Position numbers and translations under genes: made by a program | Shown here: positions 25,532 to 34,861 of the stretch, piece after piece | Layout: each line of letters opens with the position of its first letter | Position numbering within the stretch: the first letter of the stretch is position 1 | Notes under the pieces: model-generated | What the model saw: only the letters and a program-made list of their open reading frames with translations | Database searches by the model: none | Told to the model about the DNA's origin: nothing | Origin: Ferrimonas balearica DSM 9799 | GTDB lineage: Bacteria > Pseudomonadota > Gammaproteobacteria > Enterobacterales > Shewanellaceae | Assembly (NCBI RefSeq): GCF_000148645.1 | Contig: NC_014541.1 | Span: forward strand, 2,565,139-2,629,138 | Direction: 5' to 3' | Length of the DNA: 64,000 nt

Positions 25532-26252
25532 CAGCCGCCTCCGCCTGCTCAGCCAGGTCCATCGCTTCAAGACGGGCCTGCACCTGGTTCATGCAGGTTT
25601 CGAGGCGCGCTTCGGCGGACCCGTCCGCATCGAGGTTTTCCGACACCACGCGACAGCCGCCGGGGCTGATGCCCGGGTCCGCCACCAGGGTCCAGTCCTG
25701 GATCCGTTCCGGCGCCAGCTCTTTAAGGCGCTCAACCGCAGCGGGTTCGAGGTGGATCTTAACCCCCTCCTGGCCATCCGGCAGCGCCCGCAGGGTTTCC
25801 TCCACCAGGCTCAGCACCTGTTGGGGTTGCAGGGTCAGTTCGCAGCGGATCACCTGCTGCGCGACCCGCTGTACCAGCTCCAGAATCAGGTCCCGCTGCT
25901 GCCGAACCTGGGTCTGATAGCCCTCTTCCAGTACCCCTTTTAGGGCCTTAACCGGCACCAGTGCCTGCTCCAGCTCGTCACGAGCCTGGGCACTGGCCTG
26001 GGTCAGGCCCTCCTGACGGCCACTAGCAAAGCCCTGCTGACGACCGGCTTCGAGGCCCTGCGCCAGCCCTTCGTCGTAGCCTTTCTGCTGGCCCTGTTGC
26101 TGGCCTTCGGTAAAGCCCTGGTCAAAGCCCTCCTGATAACCCTGCCAGCTGTCGCCCTGACCGGCGGTGGCTTCACCCTCCACCGGCAGCGGGGTAAAGC
26201 GATAGGGACGGGCGCGGGCGCCATCCAGACGGTAACGGTTGTGCACGCTCAT
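25506..26252 (-). CDS. fliH: Flagellar export regulator FliH
   Basis: 248 residues from the ATG at 26252, which overlaps the fliG stop (TGATG). A stretch at about 38-85 is a run of GxxxG repeats (GYQEGFDQGFTEGQQQGQQ, GYDEGLAQGLEAGRQQG), the FliH hallmark. The C-terminal domain that binds FliI is at about 110-225 (DLILELVQRVAQQVIRCELT). It is the peripheral stalk-like partner of the FliI ATPase. Confidence 0.93.
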   Translation of the reverse strand: MSVHNRYRLDGARARPYRFTPLPVEGEATAGQGDSWQGYQEGFDQGFTEGQQQGQQKGYDEGLAQGLEAGRQQGFASGRQEGLTQASAQARDELEQALVPVKALKGVLEEGYQTQVRQQRDLILELVQRVAQQVIRCELTLQPQQVLSLVEETLRALPDGQEGVKIHLEPAAVERLKELAPERIQDWTLVADPGISPGGCRVVSENLDADGSAEARLETCMNQVQARLEAMDLAEQAEAAGAPEHGDH

Positions 26253-27271
26253 CACTCCACCACTTGCTCTTCGTACAGTTGCAGCTCAATTTCGCCTTCG
26301 CTCATCATGCGGCGAGCAATCGCCATCACCTCAGCACGGGCTCCATCGGCGCGGGACAGCGGCACCGGGCCGAGGGTATCCACCTGCAGCTCCAGCGCCT
26401 GCGACATGCGCTTGGGCAGTGCCGACATCAGGCGGCGTTTGAAGTCGCTGTCGATGCCCTTCAAGGCCAGTGCCAGCACCTCCTGCGGTACCTCCTGAAG
26501 CAGGTGTTGCAGGGTTTCGTCGCTCTGGCGGGCGAGGATGATGAAGTCAAACATGTTGGCTTCGACTTCCACCGCGAGGCCCTGGTCGTGCAGCTTGATC
26601 ATCTCCATCAGCTGGCTGCGGTCACCACTGAAGCGGTTGAGAATGCCGGCCACCTGACGCACCCCGGTGACCCGGGTGTGGCTGCGCTCGTTGGCGACAA
26701 TCAGGCAGCGGTCCACCAGCTCTTTCAGCTCTTCGATCACCTGACGGTCCAGTTCACCCAGTTGGGCGATGCGCACCAGCAGTTCATCGTGGCTGGCCAC
26801 CGGCAGGCGTTGCAGTACCTGAGAGGCGGATTCCGGCGGCAGCAGGCCCAGCAGCACCGCTTGCAACTGCGGGTGCTCCGGGGCGATCTGGCGGGCCAGC
26901 AGCGCCGGTTCCACCCACTCCAGGCGCTGCACCAGGGTTTTCACCTCGTCACCGTAGATGGAGTCAAGCAGCCCCTTGGCCAGCTTGTCGCCCAGCGCCA
27001 GGTCCAGGGTGCGCTGCAGGTAACCGCGGCTGGCACGGGCGATGCCGGCCTGGGCGCGGTAGTCGCTGAAGAAACGTTGCAGCACGCTTTGGGCGTCTTC
27101 CTGACGCACGTTGGAGAGACGAGCCATCATCTGGCTGACCTGCTGCACCTGGTGGCTGGAGAGGTTGGCCAGCACCTTGGCGGCCCCCTGCTCGCCCATG
27201 CTGACCAGCAGCATGGCGGCTTGTTCAACACCGCCCAATTGGGTGGCCAGTTCGGAATTAGTCGCGCTCAT
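26252..27271 (-). CDS. fliG: Flagellar motor switch protein FliG
   Basis: 339 residues. The N-terminal domain that docks on FliF starts GGVEQAAMLLVSMGEQGAAK. The middle domain has the EHPQ motif (APEHPQLQAVLLGLLPPESA, about 130-150) that binds FliM. The C-terminal charged torque helix (about 285-320) faces the stator (DSDFKRRLMSALPKRMSQAL). It overlaps the fliF stop by 14 bases. Confidence 0.95.
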   Translation of the reverse strand: MSATNSELATQLGGVEQAAMLLVSMGEQGAAKVLANLSSHQVQQVSQMMARLSNVRQEDAQSVLQRFFSDYRAQAGIARASRGYLQRTLDLALGDKLAKGLLDSIYGDEVKTLVQRLEWVEPALLARQIAPEHPQLQAVLLGLLPPESASQVLQRLPVASHDELLVRIAQLGELDRQVIEELKELVDRCLIVANERSHTRVTGVRQVAGILNRFSGDRSQLMEMIKLHDQGLAVEVEANMFDFIILARQSDETLQHLLQEVPQEVLALALKGIDSDFKRRLMSALPKRMSQALELQVDTLGPVPLSRADGARAEVMAIARRMMSEGEIELQLYEEQVVE

Positions 27272-28880
27272 TGTTGCTCATCCATTGCGTGATCACTTCA
27301 GCCACCCGGGCCGGTTCTTCATTGGCCAGCAGGCTCAGGTGCTCCAGCTGTACCGACAGGGCGGAGCCCGGCGGCGGCAGTTCCGGCGTAACCGGTTCAA
27401 CCACCGGCTCATGCTTGGGCAGCAGCGCAGCCTGGGCGGCTTCGGCCTGGGCTTTCTCCTGCTCGACGGTACGGGTCAGGTGTTTCACCAGCGGACGCAG
27501 CACGAACAGGATCAGGCCCAAGCCCAGCAGTGCCCCAATCAGGTAGCGCAGGTAGAGCTGGTACTCCTGGGTTTGCCACCACGGCAGCGGCTCCATCTCC
27601 GGCACCGGCTGGGCCGCAAACGGGAAGGCGTGCAGGCTGAGGCTGTCGCCCCGGGCCGCTTCAAAGCCGATGGCGTCCTGCACCAGCTGACCGAGTTGGT
27701 CGAGTTGCGCCTGGCTCCACTGCCCCGCTTCGCTGTTCAGCAGTACCGACACCGACAGACGCTCAAGCTGGGCCTGCTGGAACTTGGTGTGACGCACGGC
27801 ACGGCTGGTTTCAAAGTAGCGCTCACTCTCGCTGGAGAGGTTCTGGGCCGGGGCGGCTTCCTCTTCGTCGGCGTTGGTGGCCGGCGGCTGGTTGGAGAGT
27901 GCACCGGGGATGCCGATGGCCAGGTTGCCGCCACGGGTGTCGGAACGGCTGGCTTCACGAGTCACCACGGTGTTTTCCGGGTCGACCTGCTCACGGGTCT
28001 CTTCGATCTGGTCAAAGTTGACCCGGGCCGCCACCTGAACCCGGTAGTTGCCGTAACCCAGAATCGGCTGCAGCATGTCGCTGGCACGCTGGTTCAGGGC
28101 CTGCTCCATCTGCTGGTTGTAGGTCAGCTGGCGCTCACCGGAACGGGCCAGCTCCTGGGCCAGCTCGAGATCAGCACTGAGCAGGCGACCGTTCTGGTCA
28201 ACCACGGAGACGGCGTCCACCGGCATGGCCGTTACCGCGCCCACCACCAGGTTGACGATCGCCTCAACCTGATCGCGGCTGAGGGTGGCACCGGAGTAAA
28301 GCTCCAGCATCACGGCGGCGGAGGGCTTTTCCGGTTGCTGACGGATAAACAGGGTGCGCTTAGGGATGGCCAGGTGGACCCGGGCACTGCGCACCGCTTT
28401 CATCGCCATGATGGTGCGGGACAGTTCGCCCTCCAGACCGAGGCGATAACGGGCCTCTTCCAGAAACTGGCTACTGCCGAGGGCGCCGGCTTTGTCCAGC
28501 AACTCCATCCCCGCCGGCATCTTGGCACGAATGCCTCGGGCGGCCAGGGTCATGCGGGCGCGGCCAAGCTGATCTTCCAGCACCAGGATCTGGCCGCTGT
28601 CGGCCTGCATCCGGTAGGGGATCTTCTCCGCTTCCAGCACCTCGATGATCTCGGCACTGTCGAACCCTTCCTGGCTGCCATACAGCGGCCGGTAGCCACG
28701 GCTGGCGGTCCAGAGCACCAGCACAATCACGGTGGCCACGACGGTGGCCATCACGGCAATCACCAGGACCTGACGGTCACTGCGACTGGCCCCCTGCCAG
28801 CGCGCCCAAAGGCCGCGCAGCCGGGCCATAAAGCCACCCTCGTTGGGCGGCGTCATCGTATCAGCGGTTGCTGTGGTCAT
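27258..28880 (-). CDS. fliF: Flagellar MS-ring protein FliF
   Basis: 540 residues. Two transmembrane helices at about 40-62 and 438-460 (LYLRYLIGALLGLGLILFVL) flank the large periplasmic ring-building domains (YRPLYGSQEGFDSAEIIEVL). The C-terminal tail binds FliG (LSLLANEEPARVAEVITQWM). It is the base on which the motor is assembled. Confidence 0.95.
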   Translation of the reverse strand: MTTATADTMTPPNEGGFMARLRGLWARWQGASRSDRQVLVIAVMATVVATVIVLVLWTASRGYRPLYGSQEGFDSAEIIEVLEAEKIPYRMQADSGQILVLEDQLGRARMTLAARGIRAKMPAGMELLDKAGALGSSQFLEEARYRLGLEGELSRTIMAMKAVRSARVHLAIPKRTLFIRQQPEKPSAAVMLELYSGATLSRDQVEAIVNLVVGAVTAMPVDAVSVVDQNGRLLSADLELAQELARSGERQLTYNQQMEQALNQRASDMLQPILGYGNYRVQVAARVNFDQIEETREQVDPENTVVTREASRSDTRGGNLAIGIPGALSNQPPATNADEEEAAPAQNLSSESERYFETSRAVRHTKFQQAQLERLSVSVLLNSEAGQWSQAQLDQLGQLVQDAIGFEAARGDSLSLHAFPFAAQPVPEMEPLPWWQTQEYQLYLRYLIGALLGLGLILFVLRPLVKHLTRTVEQEKAQAEAAQAALLPKHEPVVEPVTPELPPPGSALSVQLEHLSLLANEEPARVAEVITQWMSNNERD

Positions 28881-28892
28881 CCTTTGGTTTCC

Positions 28893-29240
28893 TTACAGCG
28901 GCATCTTCATGACGTCATCAAATGCCGTCACCAATTTGTTTCTCACCTGCATCAGCGCACTGAAGGACAGGCTGGCTTTCTGGGAGGCCACCATGGCCCC
29001 GACCAGATCGTCACTGCGGCCCAGATCAACCGCGGTGCGCATGGCATCGGCACGGTTCTGGTCGCCGCTGATCTCATTCACCTTGTGGTTCATCAGTTCG
29101 GAGAAGGAGGGAACGGCGGTGACCCCCGGCTGGCGATCCATCGGGTTGGGGCCGATGGCGATCTCTCCGGCAGCCCGTTCGCGGTTGATCTGCAGGCTTT
29201 CCTGCATGCGGGCCTGGGTCAGGGCGATGGATTGGGGCAT
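28893..29240 (-). CDS. fliE: MS-ring/rod adaptor FliE
   Basis: 115 residues from the ATG at 29240, with TTGGAGT seven bases before; an upstream in-frame TTG at 29252 is less likely. The C-terminal FliE core VGAMVASQKASLSFSALMQV and RNKLVTAFDDVMKMPL is conserved. It joins the MS-ring to the rod. It starts 20 bases after the lafK stop. Confidence 0.93.
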   Translation of the reverse strand: MPQSIALTQARMQESLQINRERAAGEIAIGPNPMDRQPGVTAVPSFSELMNHKVNEISGDQNRADAMRTAVDLGRSDDLVGAMVASQKASLSFSALMQVRNKLVTAFDDVMKMPL

Positions 29241-29260
29241 GTCAGACTCCAACTGAACGT

Positions 29261-30562
29261 TCAGGCGGCATCAGAGGGTTGCAGAAGACGGTCGATGTCC
29301 ATCCCCTGCTCCCGCATCTGAGCCAGTTTGTAGCGCAACGCCCGGGTGGTCATACCCAGAGCCTCGGCACTGCGGCTGCGGTGGCCGTCGAAACGGCGCA
29401 GCACATCCACGATGTATTGGAACTCGGCCTGGCGCTTGGACGCCTTAAGGCCGGATTCGGCTTCGACAGGGGCTGGCATCGCCTGCACCGACGCGGGCAG
29501 GCCCAGTTCGGCCACCTGCAAGGCGCTGCCTCGGCGCATCACCAGCGCCCGCTGGACGGTGTTTTCCAGCTCACGCACGTTGCCGGGCCAGTCATGGCCC
29601 ATCAGCACCTGGCGGGCGGCGTCACTGAAATGGCAGCGGCTGCCCTCGCCATACTGGGTCAGGAAGTGCTCCGCCAGCGGCAGAATGTCTTCCCGGCGTT
29701 CGCGCAGCGGCACGGTTTTCAGCGGCAGAACGTCGAGGCGATAGAACAGGTCTTCGCGGAAGCGGCCCTCCGCCACGGCCTGGCGCAGGTCCTGGTTGGT
29801 GGCGGCAATGATGCGGATATCCAGGGCGATGCCATGGTGGGCCCCCAGGCGCTCCACTTCGCGCTCCTGCAATACCCGCAGCAGCTTGGCCTGCAGCAAC
29901 AGCGGCAACTCGCCGATCTCATCCAGCAGCAGGGTGCCACCGCTGGCGGCTTCAAACTTGCCGGGCTTATCGGCGTGGGCACCGGTAAAGGCGCCTTTGA
30001 CGTGGCCAAACAGCAGCGATTCCAGCATCGCTTCCGGAATGGCCGCGCAGTTAACCGCCAGGAAGGGGCCATCGGCGCGGGGCGAGTAACGGTGGATAAA
30101 GCGGGCGAGCTGCTCTTTGCCGGTGCCACTTTCGCCTGTCAGCAGGACGCTGGCGTCGGTTTGGGCAGCCCGGTGCGCCAGCATCAGCAGCTGCCGGGAA
30201 CGGGGGGAACAAGCCACCATATCGGCCTGATCCTGTTCCAGCTGCATCAGTCGCGCCAACTGGCTGACCAGGTGGTCAGCATCCAGCGGCAACAGCAGAT
30301 AGTCCTGAGCGCCATGACGCATCGCTTCGCTGGCCAGCGCGGTTTGTTCCGGGGCCACCAGCGCGATCTGATATTTGCTGTCACTGGCGGCCAGCGCGTC
30401 TGCCACCTGGTCCGGACGGCACTCACTGAGATCCACCAGCCCGACCCAGACCGGGTCGTTGTCCTGAGCGATCTGGTAACCCTGCAGCTCCAGCTGGGCG
30501 CGGATGATGCCGGGCACGGACAGCGTTCCTAAGCCCAGGCGGGGGGCCTCAATGCGTGCCAC
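29261..30562 (-). CDS. lafK: Sigma54-dependent lateral flagellar activator LafK
   Basis: 433 residues from a GTG at 30562 that follows AGGAGG by seven bases; the upstream ATG at 30586 has no ribosome site. The N-terminal receiver-like domain (about 10-105) looks like FlrA/FleQ. The AAA+ domain has Walker A GESGTGKE (about 143-150), the sigma54-contacting GAFTGA loop and Walker [11 protein letters not shown], followed by a Fis-type helix-turn-helix ([20 protein letters not shown], about 395-415). It is the expected activator for the sigma54 promoters at fliD and flgB. The position motY-lafK-fliE is the same as in Vibrio parahaemolyticus. Confidence 0.93.
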   Translation of the reverse strand: MARIEAPRLGLGTLSVPGIIRAQLELQGYQIAQDNDPVWVGLVDLSECRPDQVADALAASDSKYQIALVAPEQTALASEAMRHGAQDYLLLPLDADHLVSQLARLMQLEQDQADMVACSPRSRQLLMLAHRAAQTDASVLLTGESGTGKEQLARFIHRYSPRADGPFLAVNCAAIPEAMLESLLFGHVKGAFTGAHADKPGKFEAASGGTLLLDEIGELPLLLQAKLLRVLQEREVERLGAHHGIALDIRIIAATNQDLRQAVAEGRFREDLFYRLDVLPLKTVPLRERREDILPLAEHFLTQYGEGSRCHFSDAARQVLMGHDWPGNVRELENTVQRALVMRRGSALQVAELGLPASVQAMPAPVEAESGLKASKRQAEFQYIVDVLRRFDGHRSRSAEALGMTTRALRYKLAQMREQGMDIDRLLQPSDAA

Positions 30563-31439
30563 CGGCCACCTCCTGTACTTGGCCATCCCGCACCAGGCGG
30601 ATGGTAACGCGGCGGTTGTGCTGGCGGCCCTGCGCGTTGTTGTTGCTCAGCAGCGGGTATCGCTCGCCGTGGCCGCGCACCTGGATGCGGTCGCGGCTGA
30701 TGCCACGCTCGTGCAGCAGCGCCCCAACCTCATCGGCGCGGTCACGGGACAGCGCCAGATTGGCCAGATGGTCGCCGACGTTATCGGTATGGCCATCCAC
30801 CAGCACTTCGGTGATGCGCGGGTCGGCCGCGACGTAGGCGGCGATGTCGCTCAGTTGGTTAAGCTGGGCGGTATTGGGCAGCAGCTGCCCGCTCCGGTAG
30901 CTCAGGGTGACATGACGGACGGCAGAGAACGGCTGAGGCACCAGCGCGGTGCGGCATTGGCGGAACTGATTGAGGGCAGAACGTACGGCGACCGGTTCCG
31001 CATTCAGGCGGTAACCGGATTCGTCACTGATCTGCACCTCCAGCTGCCAGCCCAGGCCCTGCTCCAGTGCTTCCAGATAGGGGGTGGCATCCCCTTCCAT
31101 CGCGGCCTGGCGGCCGGTCCATTGCCACAGGCGCATGGCGGAAGGGGCCGCAGCGCGGTGCTGCCATTGCGGCGCCACCACCTGGCTTTCACTGCGCAGT
31201 GGCGTGTTCACCAGCCAATCCGCCTGCAGCGACAGTCCCAGCGGTTGCCCCGGACGGTCGGCCAGCACCAGGGTGCCAAATCCGGCCACCTGCTGGCGCA
31301 GCTCGCAGTGGAAACGGTCACCCTCAAAGCGCCACTGGGCACCGTCCATGGGAGTACGAAATTCACTGTATTGCGTTGCGGCCTGGCAGGTAAATCCGCC
31401 AAGTAAAATAACCAGGGTCCCTGCTGCTTTTTTAATCAT
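30549..31439 (-). CDS. motY: Stator-associated protein MotY (OmpA-like)
   Basis: 296 residues from the ATG at 31439; a GTG at 31448 is in frame but lacks a ribosome site. The Sec signal peptide ends near FTCQAATQY. The N-terminal MotY domain (about 20-150) is followed by a C-terminal OmpA-like domain (about 190-280) with [20 protein letters not shown]. In Vibrio it builds a T-ring that recruits stators. It is the first gene of the minus-strand fli operon and diverges from fliM. Confidence 0.9.
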   Translation of the reverse strand: MIKKAAGTLVILLGGFTCQAATQYSEFRTPMDGAQWRFEGDRFHCELRQQVAGFGTLVLADRPGQPLGLSLQADWLVNTPLRSESQVVAPQWQHRAAAPSAMRLWQWTGRQAAMEGDATPYLEALEQGLGWQLEVQISDESGYRLNAEPVAVRSALNQFRQCRTALVPQPFSAVRHVTLSYRSGQLLPNTAQLNQLSDIAAYVAADPRITEVLVDGHTDNVGDHLANLALSRDRADEVGALLHERGISRDRIQVRGHGERYPLLSNNNAQGRQHNRRVTIRLVRDGQVQEVAGGTH

Positions 31440-31841
31440 GGCACTCACTGTCCGATTACCGTCATATTTAACAGCGTCAATTAATCAAACGCGTTTAAAT
31501 TTTCAGGGCACAAACTTAAATTCAAACCGGGGTGAAATGCAATATTGATATTCGGATTTTTTTACTGCTATGGTATCGCCCAAAGCCAGACACATCAGGG
31601 CTTTGCGACAAGGCAGACGTCAATTTAATGGCATCACAAACGGATTTTTGACAGCGTCACAAAAATGAGCGAACCAAAGATTAGATTTGCAATTTTATTA
31701 AGCGACAGAGAATTGTCAGCGTCAAAATATATGAGCGAGTCGGGTTTTTGTCGCAGCGTCAATTATTCATATATTGCAGAACTAACGTCGACCTTTTCGT
31801 TTTTATTTCGAGTTCGTCACAACTTTTAGGGAACCGACTCA
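31440..31841. promoter_or_regulatory. Divergent motY/fliM control region with repeated dyad motif
   Basis: A 402-base AT-rich gap between two divergent flagellar operons. The core CAGCGTCA recurs at 31472, 31652, 31717 and 31754. In fuller form it approximates the dyad TTGAC-AGC-GTCAA, and a weaker relative, CAGACGTCAATT, is at 31614. The last copy fills the spacer of a probable fliM promoter (see 31748-31775). This looks like an operator array for one dimeric regulator. No reading frame of note is present. Confidence 0.6.
31748..31775 (+). promoter_or_regulatory. Probable sigma70-type promoter of fliM operon
   Basis: TTGTCG and TATATT are separated by 16 bases, about 65 bases before the fliM ATG. 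The spacer contains a copy of the CAGCGTCAA motif. No sigma54 GG-N10-GC element was found on this side. Confidence 0.5.
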
Positions 31842-32705
31842 ATGAAAACTACTGCCAAAGCCACGGTGCTGCGGGCAGCCGATCAACACGCTTATCGCCC
31901 GGTTGCCCTGGTTCAGGAACGCCTGGCTCGCAGCCGTCTGCTGTTTGAGCTGGAGAAGCGTCACCGCCAGGTTCTGGATGCCGTAGGCCAGGCCCTGACG
32001 CCCGGTACCGGACGGGGTCAAAGCCCGCTGGCCGCCATCAGTGCGGTGCACGATAACGCGCCGCTGGGCCGCGAACTGGCGTGGTTTCAACTTAGCCATG
32101 AGCGCCAACCCCTGACCTGGTGGGGCATTGATCGTTGCAGTCTCGACCAACTGGCCAGCAGCTATTACGGCGGCGGCCAACGCCCGCTGAGCTGCCCCCT
32201 GACCCCGCCCAGCCAATCCGAACTGCGCCTGGTCAAGCGCCTGATGGTGGCGGCACTGGACGCGCTGGCGCAGGAGCGCTGGGATATCGACGCCCTGGAT
32301 CTGGAAGTGCTGGAGCCGGGCCAGACCCTGCCTGCGCCCCTGCGCTGGCAGTTTGACTGGGCGCGGGAATCCGCTCTGCCCAAGATGCAGTGGATGCTCA
32401 GCGATGCCGCCCTGGCGAGCCTGACCCGCACCCCGATGCAGGCACCGGTCGCTCCGGATCTGGCCCAGCGCCTGAAGCGACGCCTGCACCAGTTGCCCAT
32501 CCGCCTGTCTTGCCAGCTTGGCGGCCAATCCATGCCGACCGAGGCGCTGGCCGGTTTGCAGCCGGGTGAAATCCTGCCGTTGACGCTGGTCCGTCGCAGC
32601 CCCGTGGCCGTTGGTGGCCGCCCGATTTTCCACGCCACTGTCCACGCCCATGAGGGGCAACTGGTGGCCAAACTCACTCACGAACTACATCAACACGAGG
32701 ATTAA
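31842..32705 (+). CDS. fliM: Motor switch protein FliM (divergent lateral type)
   Basis: 287 residues, shorter than typical FliM (about 330). The middle CheC-like domain (about 50-195) and a C-terminal SpoA domain (about 212-280, RLKRRLHQLPIRLSCQLGGQ) support the call, as does the gene order fliM-fliN-fliP. The N-terminus (MKTTAKATVLRAADQHAY) has no LSQxEIDALL-type CheY-binding peptide, and the GGxxR motif of the middle domain is not evident. The motor may respond to chemotaxis differently or not at all. Confidence 0.85.
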   Translation: MKTTAKATVLRAADQHAYRPVALVQERLARSRLLFELEKRHRQVLDAVGQALTPGTGRGQSPLAAISAVHDNAPLGRELAWFQLSHERQPLTWWGIDRCSLDQLASSYYGGGQRPLSCPLTPPSQSELRLVKRLMVAALDALAQERWDIDALDLEVLEPGQTLPAPLRWQFDWARESALPKMQWMLSDAALASLTRTPMQAPVAPDLAQRLKRRLHQLPIRLSCQLGGQSMPTEALAGLQPGEILPLTLVRRSPVAVGGRPIFHATVHAHEGQLVAKLTHELHQHED

Positions 32706-32708
32706 TCG

Positions 32709-33065
32709 ATGTCCGAAGATACTTTGCTGCTGGACGACGATCTGCTGCTGGACGACGACCTCTTTGCCGATGAACCGGCCGCCAAACCGGCTGCCGCGCC
32801 CCGCCCGGCCCGGGACATGAACTTCTTCAGCCACCTGCCGGTGCAGGTGTCTCTGGAGCTGGCCAGCGCCGAGCTGAGCCTGGGTGAGCTGATGGCCCTG
32901 GGTGAAGGTGACATCGTGGCGCTGGACCGCATGGTCGGTGAGCCTCTGGATCTGCGCGTCAACGGCACCCTGCTGGGCCGCGGTGAAGTGGTGGAAGTGA
33001 ATGGCCGCTACGGCGTGCGCCTGCTGGAAGTGGAAGCGAGCAAGCTTTCCGGTCAGGGCGCCTGA
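32709..33065 (+). CDS. fliN: Motor switch protein FliN
   Basis: 118 residues. An acidic N-terminal segment rich in Asp and Leu is followed by a SpoA domain (about 38-112) with the family pattern VQVSLELASAELSLGELMAL and VNGTLLGRGEVVEVNGRYGV. It forms the bottom of the C-ring with FliM and FliG. It starts three bases after fliM. The next gene is fliP only four bases away, so fliO is absent. Confidence 0.93.
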   Translation: MSEDTLLLDDDLLLDDDLFADEPAAKPAAAPRPARDMNFFSHLPVQVSLELASAELSLGELMALGEGDIVALDRMVGEPLDLRVNGTLLGRGEVVEVNGRYGVRLLEVEASKLSGQGA

Positions 33066-33069
33066 CACG

Positions 33070-33801
33070 ATGCGGGTATGGTTAGTCTTTTTGCTGCTGC
33101 TCAGTCCCTCGGCGCTGGCCGAGGGCGGGTTAACCCTGTTTACCATGACCGACGGGGCCAGCAGCCAGGAATTCGGCGTCAAGATGGAGATTCTGGCGCT
33201 GATGACGGCGCTGAGTTTCCTGCCGGCCATGCTGCTGATGATGACCAGCTTTACCCGCATCATCGTGGTACTGGCGGTACTGCGACAGGCTCTTGGCCTG
33301 CAGCAGAGTCCGCCCAACAAGCTGTTGATCGGCATCGCGCTGGTGCTGACGCTGTTTATCATGCGCCCGGTGTGGACCGAGATCCACGAACAGGCGTTTC
33401 TGCCCTACGACAACGGTGAGTTGACGCTGAAGCAAGCGGTGGCCGTTGCCGAAGTGCCGCTGCGCACCTTTATGCTGGGCCAGACCCGGGAAACCGATCT
33501 GGAGCAGATGCTGAAGATCGCCGGAGAGTCCACTCAGCTGAGCGCTGAGGAGGTGCCCTTCTCGGTGCTGATGCCCGCCTTTGTGCTGAGCGAGCTTAAA
33601 ACCGCCTTCCAGATTGGCTTCCTGCTGTTTATCCCCTTCTTGGTGATCGACCTGGTGGTGGCCTCGGTGCTGATGTCGATGGGTATGATGATGCTGTCAC
33701 CACTGATCATCTCGCTGCCCTTCAAACTGATGGTGTTTGTGTTGGTGGATGGCTGGTCGATGACGGTCGGCACCCTCGCCGCCAGCTTTGGATTGGGCTA
33801 G
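33070..33801 (+). CDS. fliP: Export gate protein FliP
   Basis: 243 residues from the ATG at 33070, which opens a cleavable signal (RVWLVFLLLLSPSALA). Conserved FliP stretches are MMTSFTRIIVVLAVLRQALG (about 60-79) and the C-terminal MGMMMLSPLIISLPFKLMVF. It forms the core of the export gate with FliQ and FliR. FliO normally helps FliP assembly, but no gene for it lies here. Confidence 0.95.
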   Translation: MRVWLVFLLLLSPSALAEGGLTLFTMTDGASSQEFGVKMEILALMTALSFLPAMLLMMTSFTRIIVVLAVLRQALGLQQSPPNKLLIGIALVLTLFIMRPVWTEIHEQAFLPYDNGELTLKQAVAVAEVPLRTFMLGQTRETDLEQMLKIAGESTQLSAEEVPFSVLMPAFVLSELKTAFQIGFLLFIPFLVIDLVVASVLMSMGMMMLSPLIISLPFKLMVFVLVDGWSMTVGTLAASFGLG

Positions 33802-33809
33802 GAGCCGCC

Positions 33810-34079
33810 ATGGACGCACAACAACTGACCGCCATCTTTGCCGATGGCATCTATCTGGTGGTCGCCATGGTGGGGGTGTTGATCATGCCTGGCATGGTGG
33901 TGGGCCTGGTCATCGCCGTATTGCAGGCCGCCACCCAGGTAAACGAGCAAACCCTGTCGTTCCTGCCCCGTTTGCTGATCACCCTGTTGATGGTGCTGTT
34001 TGCCGGTAACTGGCTGCTGCAGCAACTGGCGGACCTGTTTAACCGCCTGTTCCTCGACATTCCGATGTTGATCGGCTGA
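33810..34079 (+). CDS. fliQ: Export gate protein FliQ
   Basis: 89 residues with two transmembrane helices (about 17-39 and 53-73) and the family motif LQAATQVNEQTLSFLPRLL. GGAG precedes the ATG. It is packed between fliP and fliR. Confidence 0.95.
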   Translation: MDAQQLTAIFADGIYLVVAMVGVLIMPGMVVGLVIAVLQAATQVNEQTLSFLPRLLITLLMVLFAGNWLLQQLADLFNRLFLDIPMLIG

Positions 34080-34081
34080 CC

Positions 34082-34861
34082 ATGTTTGCCTTCTCTACCG
34101 AAGAGATTCTGCTGATGATTGGCCGCATCTGGTGGCCTTTCTTTCGCATCGCGGGCGCCTTCGCCCTGATGCCCTTCTTCTCCAACGGCCATGTCCCGGT
34201 GCGGGTAAAAGTGCTGTTGGCGTTTTTCCTCGCCACCCTGGTGGGGCCGGTGCTGCCGACCCCACCACCGGTGGACCCGCTCTCTGCCCACGCCCTGCTG
34301 ATCGCCTTCGAACAGTTGGCGGTTGGCGCCATGATGGGACTGATCCTGTCGATGCTGCTGCATATCCTGTCCATGCTCGGACAGATGCTGTCGATGCAGA
34401 TGGGCCTGGCGATGTCGGTGATGAATGACCCGGCCAACGGCGTCAACCACGCCCTGCTGGGTCAGTGGATGGTGATGTACGGCACCCTGCTGTTTCTGGC
34501 GCTGGATGGCCACCTGGTTGCCCTTGGCATTGTGGTGGAGAGCTTTACCCTCTGGCCCATCGGCAGCGGCGTGCAGGAGCTGCCGCTGATGATGCTGATC
34601 ATGAAGTTTGGCTGGACCTTCGCCATGGCGTTGATGCTGGCCATCCCGGCGGTGATGGCGATGCTGATGGTGAACATCACCTTCGGCGTGCTCAACAAAT
34701 CCGCCCCCACCCTGAACGTCTACTCCCTCGGTTTCCCATTGGCGATGATGCTGGGCCTGGTGAGCATTCTGATCTCCTTCAGTGGCCTGCCCGGCCGCTA
34801 TACCGACCTCTGCCTGGACGCCCTCACCGCCATGCACCAGTTTGTGGGGGGGACGCCATGA
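34082..34861 (+). CDS. fliR: Export gate protein FliR
   Basis: 259 residues, multi-spanning. It begins with the FliR pattern (WWPFFRIAGAFALMPFFSNG) and has conserved VNITFGVLNKSAPTLNVYSL near residue 198. The stop overlaps the flhB ATG (ATGA). Confidence 0.95.
   Translation: MFAFSTEEILLMIGRIWWPFFRIAGAFALMPFFSNGHVPVRVKVLLAFFLATLVGPVLPTPPPVDPLSAHALLIAFEQLAVGAMMGLILSMLLHILSMLGQMLSMQMGLAMSVMNDPANGVNHALLGQWMVMYGTLLFLALDGHLVALGIVVESFTLWPIGSGVQELPLMMLIMKFGWTFAMALMLAIPAVMAMLMVNITFGVLNKSAPTLNVYSLGFPLAMMLGLVSILISFSGLPGRYTDLCLDALTAMHQFVGGTP

Noticed and set aside
27111-29321. 736-residue plus-strand frame
   Set aside because: Antisense of fliG, fliF and fliE, which are unambiguous.
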